Source of the DNA: Pseudanabaena yagii GIHE-NHR1
Lineage (GTDB): Bacteria > Cyanobacteriota > Cyanobacteriia > Pseudanabaenales > Pseudanabaenaceae
Length of the DNA stretch: 64,000 nt
NCBI RefSeq assembly: GCF_012863495.1
Contig: NZ_JAAVJL010000001.1
Span: 1,798,001-1,862,000 of the forward strand
Direction of reading: 5' to 3'
Shown: positions 25,726 to 35,605 of the stretch, piece after piece
Numbering within the stretch: the first letter of the stretch is position 1
Layout of the letters: every line of letters starts with the position of its first letter
Position numbers and translations under genes: made by a program
Notes under the pieces: generated by a model
Database searches by the model: none
The model's input: only the letters and a program-made list of their open reading frames with translations
Told to the model about the DNA's origin: nothing

Positions 25726-26084
25726 AAATTCTGGCAGACATGGGAGTTTCACAAACAGTTGTCAAAGCTCTTTGTCAAATGGGCTTTGACGCAAAACACC
25801 TTAGAGATGAGGAATTGCAACGTTTACCCGATCCTTTAATTGTTGAGAAAGCAAGATTAGAAAATCGAATCATCCTAACTTTTGACCTTGATTTTGGTGA
25901 ATTAATGGCAATTAGTCAGGCAGATCTACCCAGTGTCATTATCTTTCGCCTCAAAAATACATCTCCACAGTTTGTACTTAAACGATTGCAAACCATTCTA
26001 GAAAGCTGTTCTGAAGAATTAATTACAGGAGCCGTAATCGTAGTCTCTGACGAACGTTATCGGCTAAGGCACTTACCAATTTAA
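25722..26084 (+). CDS. DUF5615 PIN-like toxin
   Basis: 120 residues. Starts MKILADMGVSQTVVKALCQMG with the first acidic residue (Asp6) and has TFDLDFGELMA in the centre carrying the other acidic residues of the PIN-like active site. Likely ribonuclease toxin neutralised by the DUF433 partner. The pair is on the opposite strand from the flanking hsd genes. Confidence 0.82.
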   Translation: MKILADMGVSQTVVKALCQMGFDAKHLRDEELQRLPDPLIVEKARLENRIILTFDLDFGELMAISQADLPSVIIFRLKNTSPQFVLKRLQTILESCSEELITGAVIVVSDERYRLRHLPI

Positions 26085-26172
26085 TCTCACCCAAAAAGCG
26101 AGATTTGGGTAAAGCATTGCCAAATTAAAATTATCTTAGAATTTATCAATTTCTGCGGAAATGCTTTGTCCC

Positions 26173-26460
26173 TCAGGGCTCTGAATATTCAACAATGTCA
26201 CCCGTCATCAGATCTTTCCATTCAGTATTATTTTCATAATGCTCTATCATCGCCTCAGCCTGCATACTCAAAACCTTTTGACGCTCAGCGATCGGCAGTT
26301 TCAAAAAAGCATAGCGATCGCTCAGCGTAAGAGAAGCCTGTAAAGTTTCAGGAATTACTAGAATCACCTCAATCGTTTGCCCAATCGGTAAATCAGGTGT
26401 TTCAATCTCAAGGCGATTGCCATCTAAAACAGTTGCAGTTATGTAACGAGTATTTTTCAT
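26173..26460 (-). CDS. Orphan antitoxin-like protein
   Basis: 95 residues. An N-terminal AbrB/DUF-like beta part (ATVLDGNRLEIETPDLPIGQTIEVIL) is followed by LPIAERQKVLSMQAEAMIEHYENNTEW, a tail common in cyanobacterial antitoxins that precede PIN or RelE-like toxins. No toxin partner is adjacent in the same direction, so it is either orphaned or acts with an unknown partner. Located between hsdM and the DUF433/DUF5615 pair. Confidence 0.6.
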   Translation of the reverse strand: MKNTRYITATVLDGNRLEIETPDLPIGQTIEVILVIPETLQASLTLSDRYAFLKLPIAERQKVLSMQAEAMIEHYENNTEWKDLMTGDIVEYSEP

Positions 26461-26520
26461 AATGCTTTATTTATCCACCTCCTAGCTATAGTACTCCGTC
26501 AGATCAATCTACACCAACCG

Positions 26521-27945
26521 CTAACTTAATGACTCCATAAGCTCCTGTTTCAACGCATTTCTCGTCTCACTCAAACCCGCCATCAACGACGCATAATCCG
26601 CCAACAGATCCTCAAAATCCACATGATTAACCTCCGCCTCATGGGGATTCTTGATATCGAGATTGTAATTATTTGCCCGAATCTCCTCAATACTTACTCG
26701 CCAAGCAAGCTCATTTTCCACGCGATCGCCCCACCAAGACTTTTCGCGATCGAACTCACTAATATGAATCGGCTTCGTTTTGTTATAGGACTTCACACCC
26801 AACGGATAGGGATGCTCATAATACCAAATCTCCTTAGTCGGCTCACCCTTCGTAAAAAATAGCAAATTTGTCTTAATGCCCGTATAGGGATTAAATACCC
26901 CATTCGGCAAGCGGACGATCGTATGTAAATTGCAATCCTCCAGCAACTTCTCCTTAATCCTTGTCTTCACACCCTCACCAAAGAGGGTGCCATCGGGCAG
27001 CACCACCGCCCCACGTCCGCCATCCTTGAGCAAATGCATAATCAACACCAAAAACAAATCCGCAGTCTCGCGAGTTCGCAATGCCGTAGGGAAATTGCTC
27101 TCAATCCCATCCTCCTCCATACCGCCAAAGGGTGGATTAGTGATAATGATATCCACGCGATCGCGATTGCTGTAATCGCGCAACGGACGGGATAGCGTAT
27201 TGTCATGCTCTAATCTTGGCAAATCGAGATCATGCAAAATCAAATTGGTAATGCAAAGGTGATAGGGCAGAGGCTTTTTCTCCACACCGCGCACCGTCTC
27301 GCGCAAAGTCACCACATCCTCCGCCGATTGTGACTGCTGGCGTAAATGCTCCAAGGCACAGGTCAAAAAGCCACCTGTTCCACAGGCAGGATCGAGCACC
27401 ACCTCGCCCAACTTGGGATTCACCATATCCACAATAAATTGCGTCACTGCACGGGGCGTATAGTATTCACCCGCATTACCAGCCCCCTGCAAATCCTTTA
27501 ATAACTTTTCGTAAATATCACCAAACTGATGCCGATCCTGCTGCTTATTAAAATCGATCGCATTCAGTTTATTGATCACCTGACGGATCAGCGTGCCATT
27601 TTTCATATAGTTATTGGCATCCTCAAACACACGCCCCACCATGCGCCCCCGTTCATCCGCCTTCGCCACTAACCCCTTCAAGGTCGGAAACAACTGGCGA
27701 TCAATAAAATCTAATAATTCACTGCCCGTAATCCCATCCTCAGTGATCGCCCAAGTCCGCCAACGCAAAGCTTCAGGAATCGGCGATTTATAATCATCAT
27801 CCAGTTCCAATTCTTCTTCTCGCGCATCAAACACCTTCAAAAAGATCATCCACACCAACTGACTCAAGCGCTGTGCGTCCCCATCCACACCCGCATCCTT
27901 CCGCATGATGTCTTGAATTGCTTTAACAGTAGTACTTATAGACAT
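26521..27945 (-). CDS. hsdM: Type I restriction-modification methyltransferase HsdM
   Basis: 474 residues. N-terminal HsdM helical domain, SAM motif DPACGTGGFL and catalytic NPPFGG (N-P-P-F) of N6-adenine methyltransferases. It methylates the target recognised by HsdS and protects host DNA. Starts 6 bp after hsdR, so the two are co-translated. Confidence 0.97.
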   Translation of the reverse strand: MSISTTVKAIQDIMRKDAGVDGDAQRLSQLVWMIFLKVFDAREEELELDDDYKSPIPEALRWRTWAITEDGITGSELLDFIDRQLFPTLKGLVAKADERGRMVGRVFEDANNYMKNGTLIRQVINKLNAIDFNKQQDRHQFGDIYEKLLKDLQGAGNAGEYYTPRAVTQFIVDMVNPKLGEVVLDPACGTGGFLTCALEHLRQQSQSAEDVVTLRETVRGVEKKPLPYHLCITNLILHDLDLPRLEHDNTLSRPLRDYSNRDRVDIIITNPPFGGMEEDGIESNFPTALRTRETADLFLVLIMHLLKDGGRGAVVLPDGTLFGEGVKTRIKEKLLEDCNLHTIVRLPNGVFNPYTGIKTNLLFFTKGEPTKEIWYYEHPYPLGVKSYNKTKPIHISEFDREKSWWGDRVENELAWRVSIEEIRANNYNLDIKNPHEAEVNHVDFEDLLADYASLMAGLSETRNALKQELMESLS

Positions 27946-27951
27946 TGTGAA

Positions 27952-30312
27952 TTAACTAACCTCCTGATACAAAGCATTTTCTAAATCAGCGATCGCCTGA
28001 AAATATCCCTGCTTACCACCAAATAGTCGCACAATTTCCAACTGTTTACCAAACTCCGTAAATGGTGGCACTTTCAGCAGGTCGAGCTTCTCAATCTCCT
28101 CAATTCCAGAATCTGCATATTTCTCTAAGAGCTTTTCCAAAACTTGCCTTGCGCGATCGCCATACTTCGCAAAATAGTTTTGCTTTTGCATTTGGGTTCG
28201 CACTTGGGCAGCCCGTTCGCGGCGAGTTAGTGGCGGCTGGTCAAAGGCAACATGACAGATCAAATCAAATAGGTCAAACTCTTGACCCACCTCATTTTCG
28301 AGCATCGCTACCGATATTCCTAGCTCCTCTAATTCCGTAGCGATCGCCCCTTTGCGTTCCAGTTCTTGCCAACGTCGCAAAAAGGAAGCGATCGTGCCAT
28401 ATTTACCTTGAATCGCTTGCGAAGCCTTGAGCCGAATCGCCTCAGTTAATAATTTGCCATCCTTACCCAAATACTGCTCGCGGATCGCCACCACATCCAC
28501 CGATTCGCCCGCCACCACATAGCGATCGCGCCTTTCGGAAACACGCTGATTTTCGGCAAAATCATCATCGTCATAGTTCACAGGCTCAGGCGGCGAAACA
28601 GGCTGATCGGGCTGTGGTTCATAAATCTGCACAGGATCGCCATCAAACTCAGGATCGGCAAATAGCGTTGTCGCTTTTTTGAAATCCATAATCGTGAAGA
28701 ACAGCTTGTTATGTTCCTCATCGATGCGAGTTCCCCTGCCCACGATTTGCTTAAACTTCGTCATCGACTGAATGCGCTGATCTAGCACAATCAATTTGCA
28801 AGTCTTCGCATCTACACCCGTCGTCAAAAGCTCCGAAGTCGTCACTATTACGGGATAGCGCTGTTCAGGATCGATGAAATTATCTAGCTGTGCTTTACCC
28901 TCATCGTTATCCCCCGTAATTCGCATTACATACTTGGCATTTTCCTTGACGCGATCGCCATTGGCATTCACTAGCGCCTGTCGCATCCGTTCCGCATGGT
29001 CAATATCTTCACAAAATACGATCGTCTTGGCATAGGGATCAGTGGATTTGAGATAGTCCGTCACCAATTGCGCCACTAACAGCGTGCGCTCCTCCAGCAC
29101 TAAAGTTTTATCAAAATCCCTCTGGTTGTAAACCCGATCCTCGATCAAGTTGCCATACTTATCACGCTGTCCTAATTTGGGTCGCCATCCATCCAAATCC
29201 CGATCCAAATCAATCTTGATCACCTTATAGGGCGCAAGAAAGCCATCATCAATGCCCTGTTTCAGCGAATAGGTGTAAATCGGTTCGCCAAAATAATCGA
29301 TATTCGAGACATCCTCCGTCTCCTTGGGCGTAGCCGTCAAGCCGATCTGCGTCGCACTAGAAAAATATTCCAACACCTCCCGCCATGCCGAATCTTCCGC
29401 CGCACTACCCCGATGACATTCATCAATCACGATCAGATCGAAAAAATCCCGCGCAAATTGTTTATAAATATTCTTGTCTTCTTCATTACCCGTAATCGCC
29501 TGATATAGCGCCAAATAAATCTCGTAGGACTTATCGATTTGCCGCTTTTTGATTTTGGTCATCGCGCCACCAAAGGGCTGAAAGTCATTATTTTTGCTTT
29601 GGTCGATCAAAATATTGCGATCGGCTAAAAACAAAATCCGCTTTGCCTTCTTGCCTTTCCACAATCGCCAAATAATCTGAAAAGCCGTATAAGTTTTACC
29701 CGTTCCCGTTGCCATGACTAACAAAATTCGCTTCTGTCCCTTAGCGATCGCTTCCACCGTGCGATTAATCGCGATCGTCTGGTAATATCGCGCCTGTCGG
29801 CGATCGGCACTGGGATAATAACTCTGCTCCACCAATGGCTGAAGTTCGTTCGTAATCCCCTTAGCCACACAATAGCGCAACCACAACTCCTCTGGCGAAG
29901 GAAAAGCATCTAGCGCAATTTCCCTCTCCGTAACTCGTTCAGGATTACTCAGATCGCGCTCTAAAAAAGCATCCCCATTCGATGAATACACAAATGGCAC
30001 ATCGATCAAGGCTCCCGTCGCGATCGCCTGTTGCATTCCCGCCCCCACAGAATGGTTATTATCCTTTGCCTCAATCACAGCCAAGGGCAAATTATGTTTG
30101 TAAGAAAGGAGATAATCCGCTCTTTTGCGATCGCCACGCATGGTCATCCCCTTGCCGCGCACAAATACCCGCCCCTGAGTCAGTGTCACCTCTTCGCGAA
30201 TTTGTTCGAGCAAGTCCCATCCCGCTTTCTGCAAAGCTGGCGTAATGAATTTAGTGCAAATATCCCTCTCACTGAAGGATTTTTTATTAGTGCTAGTCAT
30301 CACTTGAGCCAA
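27952..30312 (-). CDS. hsdR: Type I restriction endonuclease subunit HsdR (EcoEI-like)
   Basis: 786 residues. PD-(D/E)xK nuclease region near residues 63-80 ([10 protein letters not shown]...[10 protein letters not shown]), helicase motor with Walker [12 protein letters not shown] and DECH box DECHRGS, LTATP motif III, and a C-terminal helical domain of the EcoEI R family. First gene of the hsdR-hsdM transcription unit. Complete and apparently active. Start supported by family length, although the Met at residue 5 is also possible. Confidence 0.95.
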   Translation of the reverse strand: MAQVMTSTNKKSFSERDICTKFITPALQKAGWDLLEQIREEVTLTQGRVFVRGKGMTMRGDRKRADYLLSYKHNLPLAVIEAKDNNHSVGAGMQQAIATGALIDVPFVYSSNGDAFLERDLSNPERVTEREIALDAFPSPEELWLRYCVAKGITNELQPLVEQSYYPSADRRQARYYQTIAINRTVEAIAKGQKRILLVMATGTGKTYTAFQIIWRLWKGKKAKRILFLADRNILIDQSKNNDFQPFGGAMTKIKKRQIDKSYEIYLALYQAITGNEEDKNIYKQFARDFFDLIVIDECHRGSAAEDSAWREVLEYFSSATQIGLTATPKETEDVSNIDYFGEPIYTYSLKQGIDDGFLAPYKVIKIDLDRDLDGWRPKLGQRDKYGNLIEDRVYNQRDFDKTLVLEERTLLVAQLVTDYLKSTDPYAKTIVFCEDIDHAERMRQALVNANGDRVKENAKYVMRITGDNDEGKAQLDNFIDPEQRYPVIVTTSELLTTGVDAKTCKLIVLDQRIQSMTKFKQIVGRGTRIDEEHNKLFFTIMDFKKATTLFADPEFDGDPVQIYEPQPDQPVSPPEPVNYDDDDFAENQRVSERRDRYVVAGESVDVVAIREQYLGKDGKLLTEAIRLKASQAIQGKYGTIASFLRRWQELERKGAIATELEELGISVAMLENEVGQEFDLFDLICHVAFDQPPLTRRERAAQVRTQMQKQNYFAKYGDRARQVLEKLLEKYADSGIEEIEKLDLLKVPPFTEFGKQLEIVRLFGGKQGYFQAIADLENALYQEVS

Positions 30313-30318
30313 TCTTAA

Positions 30319-30353
30319 AAAAGAGAGTCACGGCTAAGCAGTGACTCTCTTTT
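30319..30353 (-). terminator. Hairpin terminator of the WecA-like gene
   Basis: 13-bp arms 30319-30331 and 30341-30353 with a U-rich end, located 3' of the gene at 30379-31503 and just before hsdR. Confidence 0.6.
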
Positions 30354-30378
30354 ATTTTAGCTTTATTCTAGCTTTATT

Positions 30379-31503
30379 TTAGTGCTCACTCAGTTGAGAG
30401 GCTTGAGCAGATTGAGCGGATTTCTCTTGTTGCGATCGCAATTCCTTAGCTCTAATTCTTTGCCACACCTTCCAACAAGCATAGACCATCAACAAAGTAC
30501 TAATCGCTGCATAGGTTCCGCCCGCAGGCATTCCCGACACCGCCATCGCAATACTGCCCACCCAGAGAGTCAGCGCATAAATAAATAGGACTGTGAGACG
30601 CTTTGATACACCTGCCTGAACTAGGCGATGATGCAAATGCTGCTTACCTGCCGTCATTGGTGACTCACCTCTACCAATACGCTGCAAAATTACTGCCGTC
30701 GCATCCACAATTGGCACAGCCAGAATCATGTAGGGCATAATTAGGGCAACCGTTGCCACAGCCTTGACTAAACCAATCACACTGACCCCCGCGAGAGTAA
30801 AGCCCAAAAAGTACGCGCCGCCATCCCCCATGAAAATTTCCGCCGAACTTTTGGGTTTGAAGTTATAGCGCAAAAATCCTAAACATCCACCCGCAAGCGC
30901 CGCCGCAATCAAAGCCGCCGCAGGTTGATTCATAAATAGACTGGTGATTAAAATTACGGCAGCAGCGATCGTGGTTACACCAGCGGCAAGTCCATCCAAA
31001 CCATCCAACCAATTGATCGCATTTGCCATGCCCGATAGCCACACCATCGTGATCGGTAAGCTAAACCAACCAAACTTGATAATTCCCAAAAATGGTATTG
31101 AGATAAAGTCAATACGCACGCCAACACGCCAAGCGGCAGCGGATACGGCTAACTGAGCAATTAAGCGCGGTAATGGTGGCAGGTTAAATAAATCATCTGC
31201 AAAACCAATTAAGAAAAAGGCTGCGCCACCAATCGTGACACCCCAAACTTCGTATTCTCTAGTTTGTGGCAAGATCCCAAAATATCCGCCAGCCCAAACC
31301 AATAATAGAGCGGTAACGCTTCCTATAAAAATCGCTACGCCGCCAACACGCACTACAGGCGTTGTATGCATCTTGCGATGGTTAGGCTTGTCTACTAATC
31401 CTGCTTTGAGTCCGAAATAGCGAATAATCGGCGTACTCAGCCACACCACGATCGCAGATACTGCAAAGGCGACCAAGTAAGGAATGGCAGTTGGATGCAG
31501 CAT
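30379..31503 (-). CDS. Undecaprenyl-phosphate GlcNAc-1-phosphate transferase (WecA/TagO-like)
   Basis: 374 residues with about 10-11 membrane helices. MraY/WecA family motifs: VDKPNHRKMHTTPVVRVGG, the Mg-binding loop FADDLFNLPP, NAINWLDGLDGLAAG and the HLHHRLVQAG His motif specific to WecA-like members. Transfers a sugar-1-phosphate to undecaprenyl phosphate, beginning synthesis of surface polysaccharide. Membrane. Single gene with its own terminator. Confidence 0.9.
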   Translation of the reverse strand: MLHPTAIPYLVAFAVSAIVVWLSTPIIRYFGLKAGLVDKPNHRKMHTTPVVRVGGVAIFIGSVTALLLVWAGGYFGILPQTREYEVWGVTIGGAAFFLIGFADDLFNLPPLPRLIAQLAVSAAAWRVGVRIDFISIPFLGIIKFGWFSLPITMVWLSGMANAINWLDGLDGLAAGVTTIAAAVILITSLFMNQPAAALIAAALAGGCLGFLRYNFKPKSSAEIFMGDGGAYFLGFTLAGVSVIGLVKAVATVALIMPYMILAVPIVDATAVILQRIGRGESPMTAGKQHLHHRLVQAGVSKRLTVLFIYALTLWVGSIAMAVSGMPAGGTYAAISTLLMVYACWKVWQRIRAKELRSQQEKSAQSAQASQLSEH

Positions 31504-31812
31504 TACAAGAATAAAATTTAATATTGAGGTTGGGCAAATTTATGCTGCAAGCATAGCATTGGATTGGATAAATGCACACTTTAAACCTCATAAGTAGCTG
31601 GGGCAATTAAATATAAAACCCAAAAATCTGTGGCGCACGCGCAGCGTGCGCCACAGATTTTGGTTCTGTTTTTTTATTACGCCTAGCTACTTAATTGAAT
31701 GCGTGAGAAGCATCTCCCTAAAATTAGGGTTTCGGACTTGTGCCCAAAATCATGTTAGAATTGTAAGCCGTGTGAAAAATTTTCATCATAAGTAAACGTT
31801 AGGGATTAATCC
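31504..31812. other. Spacer with MITE-like repeat and L36 leader
   Basis: About half of this 309-bp gap is the MITE-like element 31591-31693. The remainder is the rpmJ leader, with AGGGA 4 bases 5' of a TAAT just before the ATG at 31813. No other gene is supported. Confidence 0.6.
31591..31693. repeat. MITE-like repeat with 18-bp perfect hairpin (copy 2)
   Basis: Terminal inverted repeats TAAGTAGCT (31591-31599) and AGCTACTTA (31685-31693), interior hairpin 31623-31640 / 31644-31661 with loop GCA. Shares the order GCAATTAAATATAAAACC - hairpin - GGTTCT with the copy at 62074-62160. Confidence 0.75.
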
Positions 31813-31938
31813 ATGAAAGTTGTTAGCTCCCTCAGATCGGCAAAAACTCGCCATAAGGACTGCAAAGTTGTACGTCGTCGCGGCAGAATATATGTCATTT
31901 GTAAGACAAACCCAAAGTTCAAAGCTCGTCAAGGATAA
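31813..31938 (+). CDS. rpmJ: 50S ribosomal protein L36, zinc-independent (type B) form
   Basis: 41 residues read directly: starts [17 protein letters not shown], then [12 protein letters not shown] and ends PKFKARQG, the conserved L36 C-terminus. The 41-residue length and the [12 protein letters not shown] insert match the alternative L36 form that lacks the C-x2-C...C-x4-H zinc site: only two Cys remain. Located before a strong hairpin terminator. Alternative L36 genes are often expressed when zinc is scarce (family knowledge). Confidence 0.92.
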   Translation: MKVVSSLRSAKTRHKDCKVVRRRGRIYVICKTNPKFKARQG

Positions 31939-31963
31939 TCAACGACTTGTCGTTATTTATCAT

Positions 31964-32000
31964 AAAAAAAGAGATATCGCTAAGCGATATCTCTTTTTTT
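31964..32000 (+). terminator. 17-bp hairpin terminator of rpmJ
   Basis: Perfect arms 31964-31980 and 31984-32000 around loop TAA with A/T runs, 25 bp downstream of the L36 stop. Confidence 0.75.
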
Positions 32001-32013
32001 GTAGAATAGGCAT

Positions 32014-32607
32014 ATGACTAGTACTACTCGCAAAGCAAATCTCCTCAATGCGATCGCCCCTGTGAATCGCGGTTTGAGTATGACTGAGGATCAGCGCAAA
32101 GCAATTTTTTCAGCGGTTGCCTATCTTGAAGAGTTAAACCCCACGCCTGCACCAACCCAAAGCCCTGAATTGTTAGATGGGAATTGGTTGTTGCTATTTA
32201 CGACCAGCCAAGAGTTGTTAGGGATCGATCGCTTCCCGCTTTATAAACTAGGCAATATTTATCAGTGCTTGCGTGTAGCTGAAGGCAAGATCTTTAATGT
32301 TGCGGAAATTAAGGGTTTGCCACTATTGGGCGGATTAGTAAGTGTCTGTGCCAATTTCTCTGTAGTAAATGAGAAACGGGTTAAGGTAAATTTTGAGCGA
32401 TTAGTAGCTGGTTCTCAAACTTTAGTGGGCTATCAGGATGTGAATAGCTTTATTGATACTTTGCGATCGCCCAAGAAATTATTAGCGATCGATTTCAAAA
32501 TCAAGCGCGAAGATCAAAAGGGCTGGCTGGAAACAACTTATATCGATCAAGATTTACGAATCGGTCGCGGTAACGAAGGAAATTTATTCGTTTTACGAAA
32601 AGTATAA
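32014..32607 (+). CDS. PAP/fibrillin (plastid lipid-associated protein) family
   Basis: 197 residues. The family core is visible: LLDGNWLLLFTTSQELLG, IYQCLRVAEGKIFNVAEI and the last strand RIGRGNEGNLFVLRK. Fibrillins bind lipophilic compounds in thylakoids and plastoglobule-like bodies and are linked to photo-oxidative stress protection. Cytosolic or membrane-associated, no signal peptide. Confidence 0.9.
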   Translation: MTSTTRKANLLNAIAPVNRGLSMTEDQRKAIFSAVAYLEELNPTPAPTQSPELLDGNWLLLFTTSQELLGIDRFPLYKLGNIYQCLRVAEGKIFNVAEIKGLPLLGGLVSVCANFSVVNEKRVKVNFERLVAGSQTLVGYQDVNSFIDTLRSPKKLLAIDFKIKREDQKGWLETTYIDQDLRIGRGNEGNLFVLRKV

Positions 32608-32632
32608 AAAAGAGGGCAAAGCCCTCTTTTTT
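32606..32632. terminator. Bidirectional hairpin terminator
   Basis: Perfect 12-bp arms 32606-32617 and 32621-32632 around AAA with A6/T6 flanks, sharing bases with the stop codons of both convergent genes. Confidence 0.75.
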
Positions 32633-33155
32633 ATTCACGGGTAGCGCTTCGTAAAATTGCTACGGTTTCCTCTTGCTTGCCATCCCATGCCCACATGATT
32701 GCTGTCCAGCCATTGCGATCTTGAGCGTTTAGTCTTGCGCCTGAGGCAATTAGCGATCGCACAATTTCGCCATAGCCTTGTCCTGCTGCCCACATGAGGG
32801 GAGTCCAGCCATACTTGTTGCGTGTATTCGGATTTGCGCCCGCAGCTAGCAAAACTCGCACCACATCGGTATGTCCATTCATCGCTGCCCATAATATTGG
32901 TGTCCAGCCATATTCATCACGAACATTCACATCGGTGGCTTGGGAAATTAGCGATCGCACCTCAGCAGTCTTTCCATTCTGCGCCGCAATTAATAGCTGG
33001 GCATTAACATTTTGTTTAATGGATTCCTGTTTAACCTGCTTATTAAATACACCATTAGGTACTTCACCCGCATAGACAGATGTATTGATCTGGTTGCTCA
33101 AGCAAAGAACAAGAGTTAGAGCTATACAAAAATGGGAGTTTCTTATAACAGAGTT
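32631..33155 (-). CDS. Secreted ankyrin-repeat protein
   Basis: From the Met at 33155 the protein starts with a signal peptide (MNSVIRNSHFCIALTLVLCL, cleaved near SVYA). A longer reading frame with 15 extra residues exists but would bury this signal, so the internal start is preferred. Then at least three ankyrin repeats follow, each with the pattern DEYGWTPILWAAMNGHTDVVRVLLAAG. Periplasmic or secreted protein-protein interaction. Function unknown. Confidence 0.82.
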   Translation of the reverse strand, partial: NSVIRNSHFCIALTLVLCLSNQINTSVYAGEVPNGVFNKQVKQESIKQNVNAQLLIAAQNGKTAEVRSLISQATDVNVRDEYGWTPILWAAMNGHTDVVRVLLAAGANPNTRNKYGWTPLMWAAGQGYGEIVRSLIASGARLNAQDRNGWTAIMWAWDGKQEETVAILRSATRE

Positions 33156-33310
33156 CATCGGTTTATCCCCAAAGCACATAGGACAATCAGCTATTAGCAT
33201 CGGTTAGAGTCTAGATAATGGTTTCGTGATCGCCTAGCGCAATTCTGCGGAAGTTTGAGATAATAGCTTTTTTATTAAATTTTTATTTCAAGCTGGCAAG
33301 ATATCCAACC

Positions 33311-34789
33311 ATGAATAACCAAGTAGATATCGCTGATGTAGATTTAGAGGTAAGACCACCAAAACTACCGTTACTCCAAATGTTTCGGATTGGGCTATTT
33401 CAGATGGGTTTGGGAATTATGTCTTTGCTGATTGCAGGGTTACTCAATCGGCTGATGATTAATGAATTAACGATTCCCGCTACCCTTGCTGCTGCCTTTA
33501 TTGCTATGCCTCTGTTTGTTTCGCCAGCTCGCGTTTGGTTTGGACAAACTTCCGATGCTAAAACTATTTTTGGAACCCATCGATCGGGCTATGTTTGGAT
33601 TGGGGCGGTGGTGTTCGCGATAATTGCCTTTTGGACTACACAGGTGATGTGGCAATTAGGGCGCAGTGTCCATGAGATTGGCTGGAATGGCATGACCTAT
33701 GGATGGGCGATCGCTTTAGGTGCAATGTTTGCCATCTATGGCATGGCAATTAGTTTTAGTTCCACTCCCTTTGCAGCTCTGTTAGTGGATATCTCTGATG
33801 AAGAGGAACGCTCCAAATTAGTGGGTATCGTCTGGTCGATGCTGATGGTGGGAATCGTAATTGGGGCGATCGCAGTCTCAAAACTCTTGCCCTGCACAGG
33901 TGCGCCGCCCAACGAAATTTCAATTTATGCTAATGGCGATCGCCTTGCCCAACTCCAAAAAGCAATTAATACCGTATTTGTGATTATTCCGACCGCAGTG
34001 GTCGCTCTTTCCTTTGCTGCGACCTATGGCATTGAACAAAAATATTCCCGTTACAAATTACGGGTTGCTCAAAATCATATTCTTAATGGAACAACTGCAA
34101 CTGAGGATAAACTCAGTCTTGGCAAAGCTTTACAGGTTTTGACTGCCAGCAAACAAACGGGATTATTCTTCTCCTTCTTGCTGATGATGACCATTGGTAT
34201 TTTTATGCAAGATGCGATTATGGAACCCTTTGGCGGTGCAGTATTCGGTATGAGTATTTGCGCGACAACTCAACTTAATGCCGCCTTCGGAACGGGTACT
34301 TTGATTGGTCTAAGTTCCTCAGGATTTTTAATTGTTCCCAAACTCGGTAAAGAGAAATCTACGAGATTAGGATGCTATCTCGTTGCTGCAAGCTGCGCTC
34401 TATTATTAGTATCTGGCTTTATCCAAAAGACATGGGCTTTACAAGCTTCCCTCACTCTATTTGGCTTTGCTTCAGGGATTACAACTTCGGGCGCATTGAG
34501 TCTCATGCTTGACCTGACAGCCGCCGAAACAGCGGGAACCTTCGTTGGCGCTTGGGGATTATCTCAGGCGATCGCTAGAGGACTAGCGACAGTCACAGGC
34601 GGCGTAGTGCTGGATATTGGCAAAAAAATCTTTAGTGATTCCAGCACCTTAGCCTATAGTTTTGTGTTTGTTTGCGAAGCCTCAGTGATGATTCTTGCAG
34701 TATGGTTCCTCAGTCGGGTGAATGTCCAAGAATTTCGCACCGATGCGAAACAGGCGATCGCAACAGTATTCGCCAACGAAATTGATTAA
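33311..34789 (+). CDS. PucC/BCH2-family major-facilitator transporter
   Basis: 492 residues and 12 membrane helices. FRIGLFQMGLGIMSLLIAGLLNRLMI and the SDAKTIFGTHRSGYVWIGA segment are typical of the BCH2 (PucC) family, which in phototrophs is tied to (bacterio)chlorophyll or light-harvesting assembly. Substrate is not known; bacteriochlorophyll itself is not made here. Converges with the vWA gene. Confidence 0.88.
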   Translation: MNNQVDIADVDLEVRPPKLPLLQMFRIGLFQMGLGIMSLLIAGLLNRLMINELTIPATLAAAFIAMPLFVSPARVWFGQTSDAKTIFGTHRSGYVWIGAVVFAIIAFWTTQVMWQLGRSVHEIGWNGMTYGWAIALGAMFAIYGMAISFSSTPFAALLVDISDEEERSKLVGIVWSMLMVGIVIGAIAVSKLLPCTGAPPNEISIYANGDRLAQLQKAINTVFVIIPTAVVALSFAATYGIEQKYSRYKLRVAQNHILNGTTATEDKLSLGKALQVLTASKQTGLFFSFLLMMTIGIFMQDAIMEPFGGAVFGMSICATTQLNAAFGTGTLIGLSSSGFLIVPKLGKEKSTRLGCYLVAASCALLLVSGFIQKTWALQASLTLFGFASGITTSGALSLMLDLTAAETAGTFVGAWGLSQAIARGLATVTGGVVLDIGKKIFSDSSTLAYSFVFVCEASVMILAVWFLSRVNVQEFRTDAKQAIATVFANEID

Positions 34790-34832
34790 CTTCGACCTCG
34801 CTCAGTTAGCGCTGACTGAGCGAAGTCGAAGT
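34789..34832. terminator. Hairpin spanning the space between two stop codons (CTTCGACT..GCTCAGT family copy 3)
   Basis: Perfect 18-bp arms 34789-34806 and 34815-34832. It begins at the last base of the PucC-like stop and ends at the last base of the vWA stop, so it fills the convergent gap exactly. Probably a bidirectional terminator. Confidence 0.75.
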
Positions 34833-35605
34833 CAACCACCAAATCCTCCAAGAGAATTGAAATTAGCAGCACTCTGACTAGCTCGCATTGCCGACTGCGA
34901 AAAGACTTGAAAGGCTTTTCTGATTTCAGCATCACTATTGGCAGGAGTAAGAATCCATTCATCACGAATTCCCATTTCTTTAAATACTTGTCGGAAATTA
35001 GTAGAACCATCATCAATACCCATTGCCGCAATAATGTGATTCTCCATCCGCAACATATCATGGGCGATCGCTGCCACATCTTTCGCTGAATGTCTGGTTG
35101 AACTGCAATCATCACCATCGGTGATAATCAGAGTCACGGTACGCACTGGCACACCATTATCCGAAAATTCCTGCGCTTTCGCTAATACCGTACCTAATAG
35201 TACCACTGTCTGCTCGTAAAGAGGTGTACCTTTATTCGGATAGTAGTTTTTAGTGTCCATCCTGATTGCCCGTGTGATCGGGCAGTAGGGATAGAGAATA
35301 GTTCCATTCAAATAACGATTGTAAATGAGAATATTATCCTGTTGCTGCGAAGAAGTCAGCGCATCAATAACAGAATTATGTCCGCCGCGCACTGCTTGAG
35401 CATTTCCAGCATATTGAATCGAACCAGAATCATCGGGCATAATCGTCACTAGCATGACTTCGCTAGACATGACATCATCAACACGGATGCCAAGCCCAGC
35501 TTGGATTTGTGCGCCGAGGTCATAAACTGTCAATGCTTGCAAAGATTCATTGGAAAGGGTTCCGTCATCTAATGCAGATTGGAAGAGGTCGTTGATGTTT
35601 GTCAT
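34832..35605 (-). CDS. vWA-domain protein (TerY-like)
   Basis: 257 residues. The MIDAS motif D-x-S-x-S is seen as PDDSGS (about residue 58), and the downstream IITDGDD (about 160) supplies the other metal ligands, typical of von Willebrand factor A domains. No signal peptide: cytoplasmic. It is the last gene of a minus-strand operon that also encodes a PP2C phosphatase and a zinc-ribbon kinase, the combination of the TerY-P phosphosignalling triads. The vWA protein is then the likely substrate or scaffold (inference). Confidence 0.85.
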   Translation of the reverse strand: MTNINDLFQSALDDGTLSNESLQALTVYDLGAQIQAGLGIRVDDVMSSEVMLVTIMPDDSGSIQYAGNAQAVRGGHNSVIDALTSSQQQDNILIYNRYLNGTILYPYCPITRAIRMDTKNYYPNKGTPLYEQTVVLLGTVLAKAQEFSDNGVPVRTVTLIITDGDDCSSTRHSAKDVAAIAHDMLRMENHIIAAMGIDDGSTNFRQVFKEMGIRDEWILTPANSDAEIRKAFQVFSQSAMRASQSAANFNSLGGFGG

